Positions 36,504 to 44,578 of a stretch of DNA of 64,000 nucleotides are shown here, in pieces (positions within the stretch are counted from its first letter, which is position 1; every line of letters begins with the position of its first letter). The notes under the pieces are model-generated. The model saw only the letters and a program-made list of their open reading frames with translations. It ran no database searches and was not told the origin of the DNA. A program made the position numbers and the translations under genes. The DNA comes from CAWDJT01 sp963828705 (lineage in GTDB: Bacteria; Desulfobacterota; Syntrophobacteria; Syntrophobacterales; Syntrophobacteraceae): assembly GCA_963828705.1 (NCBI GenBank), contig CAWHGA010000038.1, positions 1-64,000 on the forward strand. The letters are read 5' to 3'.

Positions 36504-36686
36504 ATGGCTGAGAAGAGAGAAATGTGTGCCTGTACCAACTGCGGAAATGAAGCGGAAATGGTGGTCACCTGCCAGTTGGTCGAGGTCCAGGAAACGGCTC
36601 AAATCAAGAAAAAGCAGGAAAAACAGACCAGAACCTGCACGGTGTGTGGCAATGAAGCGGATATGATCGTTGATCTCGAAGAGTAA
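36504..36686 (+). CDS. Small protein with twin CxxCGNEA motifs
   Basis: 60 residues; AGGAG lies about ten bases before ATG 36504. Two near-identical units are present, CTNCGNEAEMVV near the start and CTVCGNEADMIV at the end, joined by a charged helix (QIKKKQEKQ). Each could be half of a zinc ribbon, so one metal site per chain or a dimer is plausible. It is first in a plus-strand run that leads to a RiPP-maturation-type radical SAM gene, so a peptide-substrate role cannot be excluded. No family recognised. Confidence 0.65.
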   Translation: MAEKREMCACTNCGNEAEMVVTCQLVEVQETAQIKKKQEKQTRTCTVCGNEADMIVDLEE

Positions 36687-36751
36687 ACCATGATGGCGCG
36701 GGCGATGCCCCGGCCGGGACCTCCTGGTTCTGTGAGGCCCGGTTCGTTTCG

Positions 36752-37117
36752 ATGAACATTGGGAGCAAGAAATATTCAATGAGAACCCATATAGTCTGTC
36801 CTTTCTGTGAAAATGGCCAAGCTATTCCAGCGGATTTTGATGCCATCCACCGCTGTGATTGCGGGGCATGCTACAAGGTCTGTGGGAATCAGGCTTTGGA
36901 GAATGGAGTACGCGATATTGCTGAGGAGATGTGGAATGAGGAAGAGCTGAACTTCATTCGTGCCGTTCCCGTAGACTTCTGCAATGTGGTGATCGAGAAG
37001 GAGTTTGACCGTTTGTTGGATTTGAAGCGATCCCTGGATCCCAACGTCCTCGAGCGCTTCTGCAAATATGACAATGACAATAATTTGAGTTTGGTCTGGG
37101 TAAAGAGGCTCTTCTAA
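36752..37117 (+). CDS. Cys-rich hypothetical protein upstream of radical SAM gene
   Basis: Up to 121 residues; ATG 36779 (MRTHIVCPFCEN) is an alternative start, giving 112. The N-terminal part has a zinc-ribbon-like set, VCPFCENGQAIPADFDAIHR then CDCGACYKVCG. The rest is acidic and helical with no recognised domain. Its TAA directly abuts the ATG of the radical SAM gene, so the two are coupled. The function is unknown; the pairing suggests an accessory or substrate-presenting role. Confidence 0.6.
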   Translation: MNIGSKKYSMRTHIVCPFCENGQAIPADFDAIHRCDCGACYKVCGNQALENGVRDIAEEMWNEEELNFIRAVPVDFCNVVIEKEFDRLLDLKRSLDPNVLERFCKYDNDNNLSLVWVKRLF

Positions 37118-38987
37118 ATGCCTTTCGGTGTGGCTTTGGTGGCCATGCCCTGGCCACTGGCAGATCGTCCTTCCATACAGCTTGGCGCACTGAAGGCCTA
37201 TCTTCTGGAACGATTCCATGGCGCGGTTCGGGTTCGCGCCATGCACCCATACGTGTCCATAGCTGCTCATCTGGGGCTGGATCTTTATCAGAAGATCGCT
37301 GGCCGTAGCTGGCTGGCCGAAGCGATCTATGCCCCATTGCTGTTCCCCGAACAGTTGTCGCCCGCCCAGTCCTTGGTTGACCGTTTAGGCGGACGAAAAC
37401 TAGGGGGTTCCCCCCTAGACCTCGAAGTCCTTGGCCATCAGATTCAAGATATCCATCGCCAAGACCGCCTCTTTGAACAGTTGGCCGAAGCCAGCCTGGT
37501 GGGGATCAGCGTTTGCCTGGCCCAGCTCACGGCGTCTTTGTACCTCGTGCGCGAATTGAAACGGAGATCCCCCCACGTTGCGGTGGTGCTGGGTGGCAGT
37601 TCGGTATGCGGAGGACTTGGGCGGAGTCTGCTGAGAGCTTTCCCTGAGATCGATATGGTGGTGGATGGTGAAGGGGAACAGCCACTGGCGGCACTGGTGG
37701 CACGCATGATGAGCGGCTCCAGCGCTATTCCAGAGCCAATCCCGGGGCTGCTCGATCATTCCTTCGGGAACGACATGGCGCAACTGGAAAGAATCCAGAT
37801 CCCCTCACTGGCAAGCCTGCCCGCTCCAGATTTTTCTGATTATTTCAGTGAGGTGAAGGAATGCCCAAAATCTTTTCAGTGGATGGGTCAGCTTCCCATC
37901 GAAGCTAGCCGTGGCTGCTACTGGCAAAATGTGACACCCACGACCTCTTTGGGGGGCTGTCAGTTCTGCAATCTCAATCTTCAATGGCAAGGCTACCGAT
38001 CCAAGCAACCGCGCCAGGTGGTCCAGGAACTGGCACAGCAGGCACAAAGGCACAGGATCCTCCGGTTCTGTTTCGTGGATAATGCCTTGAGCCCCGGCAA
38101 GTCCCTGGCGCTGTTCAAGGAATTGCAGCGGCTGGGTCTGGGTCTGGAACTCTTCGCTGAGCTGCGTGGGCCGCTGTCTCGCGAATCATTCCGGGAAATG
38201 CGCCAGGCGGGCATGAAGCAGGTACAGATCGGCATCGAAGCACTCAGCACTCGGCTCCTGAAGAAAATGAACAAAGGGCTTCGCGCCATTGACAACATCG
38301 AAATGATGAAATGGTGTGAGGCCTTTGGAATCAGCAACCAATCCAATCTCTTGCTGGAGTTCCCCGGCAGTGACGCGATTGATGTTGCTGATACTCTGGC
38401 AGTAATGGAATTTGTAGGTGTATTATAAGCCACTTAGAGTGGTGCGCTTTTGGTTGGGGGAGGGCAGTCCAATCCACCTGCAGGCTGAAGCTTTCGGCTT
38501 GCGCCGGGTTAGAAACCATCCCTGGTACGGGGCCTGGTTTCCTGCCGACGTCTTGGGAAGACTCTGTCTAATGGTAAAGGGGTACTGTGGTGATCAGGTT
38601 GTCCAAAGGAAGCTTTGGCAACCCATACGGCAGCAAGCGGCAAAGTGGCGAAAGCACTATCAGGCCGCGAGGCAATCCGGCGATGGCGCCCCCTTGCTGG
38701 GTTACAATGATGGCGGCAGTTTCCTGGTTGTGCGGCGTCGGATGGATGTAGGCGGTCAGGTCGAGGCTTTTCGTTTTGGCGGGAAATCCCGAGAAATTTT
38801 TCTCCATTGCGACACTGGCCGCGACCTGGAAGCCGTTTGTCGCCGGTTCCATCCGTTTTCTCCGAAGAAAATCGAGCATTTCATCGATGAATTAAGGGAT
38901 AAGCGGTTAGCGTATCGCGAAGGGGATCGGGTGCTTACGCTGGCCTTGAATGAGGACATTCGTGCTGGCGCCGAGGCCATTGTCTGA
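37118..38987 (+). CDS. RiPP-maturation-type B12 radical SAM protein (one frameshift)
   Basis: About 622 residues. It matches the ribosomal-peptide maturation radical SAM protein 1 family: VALVAMPWPLADRPSIQLGA, LGLDLYQKIAG, VVLGGSSVCGGLGRSLLRAF and VVDGEGEQPLAALVAR of the cobalamin-binding part, the SLPAPDFSDYF linker motif, and the unusual long-spaced cluster motif SRGCYWQNVTPTTSLGGCQF with its third cysteine at the next position. It continues with KQVQIGIEALSTRLLKKMNK. One extra base near 38416 separates this from the C-terminal segment YYKPLRVVRFWLGEGSPIH. No nitrile-hydratase-leader precursor was seen nearby; the two small Cys-rich proteins upstream are the only candidate partners. Confidence 0.78.
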
Positions 38988-39483
38988 GCGTAACATATTG
39001 TTATTGCCTGTCATATTTGGTGGTCTTTGGATCTGTCTTGACGGCCGGTTCCGTTTGCAGAAAAGATCACGACGTTGCCTTTTGCTCTCTATAACTCATT
39101 GACAGCACGGGCGAAAGACAGTAAACATGAAAGTACTCGTGAACATCCAGGAGTCTGTTGCTGAGTTGTCCGGTACGTAGTGCTTGACGGCCAATCCCAA
39201 GAAGGGATGACGGCCGAAACTGCTGTTCCCAACAGGAGCTGGTTTCTGGCTCAGTAGCTGAGTTCTTGGTTCAGTGACAGGACCAGACGGTGATTCCTAG
39301 ATTTTCAACCTTGTACAATTGCAGATGGTGATACTGATAGGCGTAATACTATTGTTTTGAGAACATCCAGCAAGAAGGGGGGGTATTTGACGGTTAGCAC
39401 GAGGATATTCATCCGCGGAGTGGCTACGGTTTGGACCAAAGGAATTTGTGACAGAACATCAACTCGAGCAACGGGAGGGTCGA
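38988..39483. other. Intergenic region before the vWA-OmpA gene
   Basis: About 500 bases without a supported gene. A TTGACA with a weak partner 17 bases on (around 39099) and a TAATACT-type sequence (around 39342) could be promoter parts for the gene at 39484, but neither is convincing. The word GAACATCCAG occurs twice (39143 and 39361). Confidence 0.4.
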
Positions 39484-40536
39484 ATGATGAAGAATAGGCA
39501 GCTTCAGGTGTTGGTATTGGCTATGGCTCTGGTTCTGACCATGGGCGTTGGGTTGGTGCAGGCTCAGGAGAAATGTGCGCCCAAAGTTGACAATTTTGTT
39601 CTGTTTGTGGACCAGTCCGGGTCGATGTACATGACCTTTGAAGGCAAGGACGTCTATCGCGGTCAAGCCTTTATCAAAGAGAGAATGGCCAAGCAATTGC
39701 TGTCCCAGATGAATGAACTAATCCCACAACTGAAGTACAATGGTGGGCTTAGCTTGTTCGCTCCTTTTCAACAGCTGCTAGCTCCGGCTCCTTACGATCG
39801 CGCTGCGTTGAGCAAGGCCATCGCCAGCATCAAAAATGAGCAGGAAATCTTCGGTCGTTTGACCCCGATGGGGCCGGGTTTCGATTCCTTGGATCCGGCG
39901 GTGCTCGCGAAGCTCAGTGGCAAGACTGCTGTTATCATGGTTACTGACGGTATGGCCAATCTTGGCAAGGATCCGGTCGGCGAGGCGCGGATGCTTTACG
40001 GCAAGTACAGCAATCTGTGCATTCACATTGTGTCTTTTGCTGATCAGCCGGCAGGCAAGAAGATCCTGGAAGACATCAACAAATTGAATGCCTGCAGCAT
40101 CATGGTGAGTGGTCCGGAATTGCTGCAGAACAAGGCAGCCCTTGAGAAATTCGTCATGGACGTATTCTGTGCGCCTCTGGCTGCTAAGCCCAAGGACGAA
40201 GTGCTGATTCTGCGCGGTATCCATTTTGATTTCGACAAGGCTAACATCAAGCCTGAATGGAGAGTGGTGCTGGATGAAGCTGCCGCAACCCTGCAGAAAC
40301 GTCCTGACATCAAGGTCATCATCGAAGGCCATTGCGACGGTATCGGCAGCGTGGAATACAACCAGAAGCTGTCCCAACGCCGAGCCAGGGCGGTTTACGA
40401 CTACTTTATCAAGAAGGGCATTAAGTCGAACCGCATGAACACCATTGGCTACGGCAAATCTCGGCCGAAGGCTGATAACGCTACGGAAGAAGGCCGTGCT
40501 ATCAACCGTCGTGTGGAGCTCAAAGTCGTACAGTAG
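39484..40536 (+). CDS. Exported vWA domain protein with C-terminal OmpA domain
   Basis: 350 residues, intact; GGGAGGG precedes ATG 39484. Signal peptide LQVLVLAMALVLTMGVGLVQ with cleavage near AQA. Residues 30-235 form a von Willebrand A domain with the metal-site motif DQSGSM and VIMVTDGMANL. The last 120 residues are an OmpA-like peptidoglycan-binding domain (GIHFDFDKANIKPEWRVVLD, IEGHCDGIGSVEYNQKLSQR, NRRVELKV). It is therefore a periplasmic protein tied to the cell wall that can present a metal-dependent adhesion surface. Followed by a terminator. Confidence 0.88.
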   Translation: MMKNRQLQVLVLAMALVLTMGVGLVQAQEKCAPKVDNFVLFVDQSGSMYMTFEGKDVYRGQAFIKERMAKQLLSQMNELIPQLKYNGGLSLFAPFQQLLAPAPYDRAALSKAIASIKNEQEIFGRLTPMGPGFDSLDPAVLAKLSGKTAVIMVTDGMANLGKDPVGEARMLYGKYSNLCIHIVSFADQPAGKKILEDINKLNACSIMVSGPELLQNKAALEKFVMDVFCAPLAAKPKDEVLILRGIHFDFDKANIKPEWRVVLDEAAATLQKRPDIKVIIEGHCDGIGSVEYNQKLSQRRARAVYDYFIKKGIKSNRMNTIGYGKSRPKADNATEEGRAINRRVELKVVQ

Positions 40537-40565
40537 ACCTCAGAGTGAGGTAATGTAATCGTGGG

Positions 40566-40608
40566 AGGGGAGCACAGGGTCTATGAGGCCTTGGCGCTCC
40601 CCTTTTTC
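40566..40608 (+). terminator. Terminator after the vWA-OmpA gene
   Basis: AGGGGAGC (40566-40573) pairs with GCTCCCCT (40596-40603), and a T run (TTTTT) follows immediately. It lies 30 bases after the stop codon. Confidence 0.75.
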
Positions 40609-40663
40609 ACTAAAAACAACGCTACTGCAGCTAGAGCTGAAGCTGCATCATGGAGTGACCCAA

Positions 40664-41134
40664 ATGCAAGGTTTGGCAAGATACGCTCACGGTCCCGCCC
40701 TTCGTCGATTTGCTTGGGTCGTTGTGTTGGGCCTGGCCCTCGTGGTTTTCTATAGTCACACGTGTTGGGCCACGGAAGATGAAGCCCAGGCAAAGAGCAG
40801 CTTCGTAGTATTTCAGCAGGAATGGATGAAGAAAGTGAATAGTTATGGGGACTACGGTCAGCACAATGTCAAGGTGGAAACGGATGGACAGGGCCGCTAC
40901 GTCGCATCCTACCGCCTCATTGTCCCGGCCGAAGGTTCAGAGGTCAAATCCACCGGGGACAAGGTGTCTCCCTATGTGGGGGTGGTGAAATACGAAGAAC
41001 AGACCTTCACCAGCCGAGCGGATACTTCTGAGCTAGCCAAACAAGGACCGTTTAAGGTTGAGAAGGAAGTCATTATCACCGAGATCTTTCGCTACTACAA
41101 AGGGGAAGTGGGTTTTCTAGCGACCCCAGCTTAG
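40664..41134 (+). CDS. Exported protein of unknown function
   Basis: About 156 residues. ATG 40664 has GGAGTG upstream; the frame open to 40583 is unlikely to be used. The hydrophobic segment FAWVVVLGLALVVFYSHTCW with AWA-like processing sequence indicates secretion. The mature part is charged, with YVASYRLIVPAEGSEVKSTG and IITEIFRYYKGEVGFLA, and is probably beta-rich. No cysteine in the mature part and no known family. It may belong with the vWA-OmpA protein, though a terminator separates them. Confidence 0.6.
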   Translation: MQGLARYAHGPALRRFAWVVVLGLALVVFYSHTCWATEDEAQAKSSFVVFQQEWMKKVNSYGDYGQHNVKVETDGQGRYVASYRLIVPAEGSEVKSTGDKVSPYVGVVKYEEQTFTSRADTSELAKQGPFKVEKEVIITEIFRYYKGEVGFLATPA

Positions 41135-41670
41135 AGCGGTTGTTTTCCCAGGCTTCTCCTGACCCCAGGTGTGGGCAGTTTCGTGTCGACGTGCCAGCAT
41201 TCGATCAGAAATGACAATCGGTCTGAGCTGGGCCTGGGGGGGGAGCGAGCAGCAGAGTGCCCTCTCATATTGTTACGCTCCTTGCTAGACAGGCAGTGCA
41301 TTCCCGCCCCAAGGTGCGGTGACTCTTGGCCGTCCGCTGAGTGCTCTATTGTGTCCCACCCGGAATGTGCCGGTAAAACTGCCCACAAACCCACATTGTC
41401 ACCCGGGGTGGAGACAAGGAGTTGCAGCAAACGGTTATGCTCCGCTACCTCACCGGGAACGGTGGACTCACGCCCCCCGTTTGGTCGGACGACACGAAGC
41501 CTGTATTCAGCTTGACGACGGATGCGAGCGTCTTCGGCTTTACAGCCCTGCCCACAAGCGCTATTTCGAGCTGCCAAGTTCGGTTCTAGCAAGTCCGATG
41601 ATTCGCCAATGGCTCTGCCGGATGCCTTATCGGGTGTTGGTTGCCAAGGTGATGGAAGGATCCTTCGCTT
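41135..41670. other. Gap between exported protein and ABC-F gene
   Basis: About 535 bases. An open frame runs through 41319-41670 and into the ABC-F gene, but it has no recognisable motif, biased Arg/Pro/His content and no ribosome site, so I do not call it. No repeat or hairpin terminator was found. Confidence 0.4.
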
Positions 41671-43695
41671 TTGATCAGTGTCCAAGGGATCGGCAAATTT
41701 GCCGGCAAGAACGAAATTTTCAAGGATGTCTCCTTTTTTCTTCGAGAAGGGGAGCGCGTTGGTCTCATCGGGCGCAACGGCGTGGGCAAAACCACGTTGA
41801 TTCACATCCTCATCGGCGACCTGGCTCCTGACACCGGCTTTGTTTCCATCCCCAAACACGTGGTCCTGGCGAGTCTGCCTCAGCAGGTGGTCCGTGTTAG
41901 AGGCAGCAGTGTGCTGGCCTATGCGCTTGATGTCAGTGTGCGCCTCCGTCAGATCCAAACAGCTCTCCACCATGTGCAGCAGTCCCTGGAGTCTGAAAGC
42001 GATCCACAGCGAAGTCAAAGTCTTGCTCTACAACAGGCCCATCTTCTGGAACAATTTGAACATCTCGGTGGTTATGAGCTGGAATCGCGGGCTCGAGAAA
42101 TTCTGGCCGGATTGGGTTTCTCCCCAAAGACGTTAGATTCCCCGGTGGACACACTGAGTGGTGGCTGGGCCATGCGGTTGGCCCTGGCTCGATTGCTGCT
42201 ATCCGCGCCGGACGCGCTGCTCCTCGACGAACCGACCAACCATCTAGACCTGGATTCACTGCTGTGGCTGGAGGATCACCTCAGCAGTTCCAGGCAGAGC
42301 ATGGTCATTATCTCTCATGACCGTGCCTTTCTGAATCGGCTCGTGACTCGCATCCTGGAACTCGATCACGGGCGGCTCCATGAATTTGCTGGCAACTACG
42401 ACTTCTACCTTGGAGAAAAGGCTCGTCGCCAGGAAATCCAGCTGTCTGCCTTCAAGAATCAACAGCAACGTGTTCAGCAGCTGGAAAGATTCATCGCGCG
42501 CAACCGTTACCGGAAGGATCGAGCCCGTCAGGCCCAGAGCCGACTCAAACTCATGGCCAGAATGGAGCTGCTTGAAGCTCCCGACGGTGAAGCCGCGCCG
42601 GAATTCTCCTTTCCGGAACCATCGCACTGCGGAAAACGGGTTCTGGACTTGCAGGGTGTGGGCAAGCACTACGGGGATGAAACCGTGTACCGGGATGTAG
42701 ATCTAGTGGTGGAGCGCGGTGATCGCATTGCTTTGCTCGGTCCCAACGGCGCCGGCAAAAGCACCTTGCTCAAGATGATGGCCGGGGTCGAACTTCCATC
42801 AGGCGGCGATGTGCGCCTGGGGCAGCAGGTGGTGTGTGGCTACTACGCGCAGCACCAGATGGAACAGCTGGATGCGGAGCTCACCGTGTTGCAGGAAGTC
42901 TCCCGGGTTGCTGGTAACCTCACCCTAACGCAAATCCGTGGATACCTCGGGGCGTTTTTATTTCGAGGTGACGATGTGGAAAAGAGGGTGGGGGTGTTGA
43001 GTGGTGGTGAAAAGGCACGGTTAGCCCTGTGCAAGCTCCTCATCCAGCGTCCCAACCTGCTGCTTCTGGATGAACCGACCAATCACCTCGACATTCCGGC
43101 TCGCGATGTCTTCGAAGAAGCCCTCGAATCTTATCCCGGTACCATCTGTTTTATCAGCCATGACCGGCACTTCATCAATGCTATTGCCACCAAGGTGCTC
43201 TATGTTCGCAATGGCGAAATCCACCTTTTCCCGGGCAACTACGATGATTTCCAACGGATTTGGAGGCAGCGGCTGGAAATGGAGCCTGTCCAGGAAGCCT
43301 CAGCTAAGGTTGTGGCGGAACAGCCTGGGCGTAGCGTGGCTGCTGCCGCGCGCAAAGACCAGGAACGAAAGCGCCAGGAAGCGCAGTGGCGCAACGAATT
43401 CTACCGGCTGAAACGGCCATTGCAGCAGCGACTGGAGGAGTTGGAGGCGGTCCTGGAGACCGTTCAGCAGCAACTGGACAATTGTTCGCTCCAACTGGCG
43501 GACCCTGCTACCTACCAAGGAAGTGCTGATGTTGGGGCGCTGCAGTGCCAACACAACCAGTTGCGCCGTGATTTGCAGGGGCTCACTGAGCAATGGGAAG
43601 AACAGGCCCTGGCTCTCGAAGATCTGGAAAAGAACTTCTGGGAAAATCGGCAAGGGGTGGCTGCCGACCAGCCAGCCACTGCACTCGGACAATGA
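41671..43695 (+). CDS. ABC-F family ATPase
   Basis: 674 residues, intact. Two ABC cassettes in one chain without membrane domain: Walker A GRNGVGKTT and GPNGAGKST, signatures LSGGWAMRLALARLLL and LSGGEKARLALCKLL, Walker B LLLDEPTNHLD in both. The interdomain linker (QRVQQLERFIARNRYRKDRA) is the P-site tRNA interaction motif region. ABC-F proteins act at the ribosomal E site in translation control or ribosome protection. The C-terminal coiled coil (LEELEAVLETVQQQL) resembles Uup/YheS forms. TTG 41671 is taken as start, with GGAAGGA upstream. Confidence 0.9.
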   Translation: MISVQGIGKFAGKNEIFKDVSFFLREGERVGLIGRNGVGKTTLIHILIGDLAPDTGFVSIPKHVVLASLPQQVVRVRGSSVLAYALDVSVRLRQIQTALHHVQQSLESESDPQRSQSLALQQAHLLEQFEHLGGYELESRAREILAGLGFSPKTLDSPVDTLSGGWAMRLALARLLLSAPDALLLDEPTNHLDLDSLLWLEDHLSSSRQSMVIISHDRAFLNRLVTRILELDHGRLHEFAGNYDFYLGEKARRQEIQLSAFKNQQQRVQQLERFIARNRYRKDRARQAQSRLKLMARMELLEAPDGEAAPEFSFPEPSHCGKRVLDLQGVGKHYGDETVYRDVDLVVERGDRIALLGPNGAGKSTLLKMMAGVELPSGGDVRLGQQVVCGYYAQHQMEQLDAELTVLQEVSRVAGNLTLTQIRGYLGAFLFRGDDVEKRVGVLSGGEKARLALCKLLIQRPNLLLLDEPTNHLDIPARDVFEEALESYPGTICFISHDRHFINAIATKVLYVRNGEIHLFPGNYDDFQRIWRQRLEMEPVQEASAKVVAEQPGRSVAAAARKDQERKRQEAQWRNEFYRLKRPLQQRLEELEAVLETVQQQLDNCSLQLADPATYQGSADVGALQCQHNQLRRDLQGLTEQWEEQALALEDLEKNFWENRQGVAADQPATALGQ

Positions 43696-43886
43696 TGCGG
43701 CAACTACTCGCCTGAGGGTTCACGTCCCAAGCAATGTTTCACAGAAAAAGCCAGTAGTGATTCGGATGGGAGGGGGACCTTATAACCCGCCGATCAGATG
43801 GCAGGAAAGAACTCCGTCCGCTGAGGGAGCGGCCAGGATCGCCCAACACTATTGATTTCTGGACAGCTGGACAGCTCTAACTCGTT

Positions 43887-44342
43887 TCAAGGCCTACCGG
43901 CCGCGGTTTGGTGCAGGTGGCGCAAGGTCCATCCATGATCGCGGGCGTTTTGCCAGAGCAGGCGGCTGTCCTGAAGCTGGTCGGGGTCATCGGTGAGGAC
44001 GAAATGCACGGCGGTGGTGAAGGGCTGCAGATAGTGCAGAGGTACCGGCGAATCAGCCACGGCCACTTCGTAGCCTGGTACCGTCAGCGCGTTTGGGACG
44101 ATGATGACGGGTTCGATAACGCCTTCCGCGGGTGTCCGTGCCACAATGCGATGGGGGATGAAGCTGGATTGGGAAAACGACCAGAGCATTTGGTCCAAAT
44201 GCTGTGCGGCCTGGGAGGAATCGGTCACTACCACGATCCGCCGGCCTTCTTCATAAAACCTCTCCACCCACTGACACAAAACCTTACGCTTTTCAGCACC
44301 AGAGGTTTCGACGAAAAACAGGGTCGTGGCCATGAGTGGCAT
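43887..44342 (-). CDS. holC: DNA polymerase III chi-subunit-like protein
   Basis: About 151 residues from ATG 44342 (MPLMATTLFFVE); ATG 44333 is possible. The helicase-like fold of HolC is suggested by CQWVERFYEEGRRIVVVTD, AQHLDQMLWSFSQSSFIPHR and NALTVPGYEVAVAD. Chi links the clamp loader to single-strand binding protein. It lies downstream of dnaE on the same strand, about 240 bases away, with an inverted pair of heptamer repeats between them. Confidence 0.75.
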   Translation of the reverse strand: MPLMATTLFFVETSGAEKRKVLCQWVERFYEEGRRIVVVTDSSQAAQHLDQMLWSFSQSSFIPHRIVARTPAEGVIEPVIIVPNALTVPGYEVAVADSPVPLHYLQPFTTAVHFVLTDDPDQLQDSRLLWQNARDHGWTLRHLHQTAAGRP

Positions 44343-44380
44343 TCCAATCTCTTGAGCGGCTTGCTGCCGGGTTCGGCGTA

Positions 44381-44415
44381 AGCGCTCAGCCATTAGGTAT
44401 TAGCATTTAGCTAGA
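44381..44415. repeat. Heptamer repeat array, arm 1
   Basis: Five consecutive 7-base units, AGCGCTC AGCCATT AGGTATT AGCATTT AGCTAGA, each starting AG. The array lies between dnaE and holC and is matched by an inverted array at 44494-44528. Confidence 0.6.
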
Positions 44416-44493
44416 ACAGGCACTCATGCGCAAGAACTCCATTATGTGGTGGCATGGTCCACACCATGAGTCCATTGATTTTCCTGTTATGAC

Positions 44494-44528
44494 TGACGGC
44501 TAATGGCTAAACGCTGAAGGCTGAAGGG
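44494..44528. repeat. Heptamer repeat array, arm 2 (inverted)
   Basis: Five consecutive 7-base units, TGACGGC TAATGGC TAAACGC TGAAGGC TGAAGGG. Read on the minus strand these give GCC-start units of the same AGCCATT/AGCGTTT type as arm 1. The two arms could form an imperfect long hairpin around about 78 bases. Confidence 0.6.
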
Positions 44529-44578
44529 TTCGGCTGCCTGGAATTTGAGTCACTTACAGTTCTTCTGGCCCAAGGTTT

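Noticed and set aside
39127..39180. 17-residue open frame MKVLVNIQESVAELSGT
   Set aside because: Very short, with no ribosome site and no partner gene; chance occurrence is expected.
41319..41670. Possible gene upstream of the ABC-F gene
   Set aside because: The open frame has no ribosome site, atypical composition and no recognisable motif, and it runs on as a shadow of the ABC-F gene.
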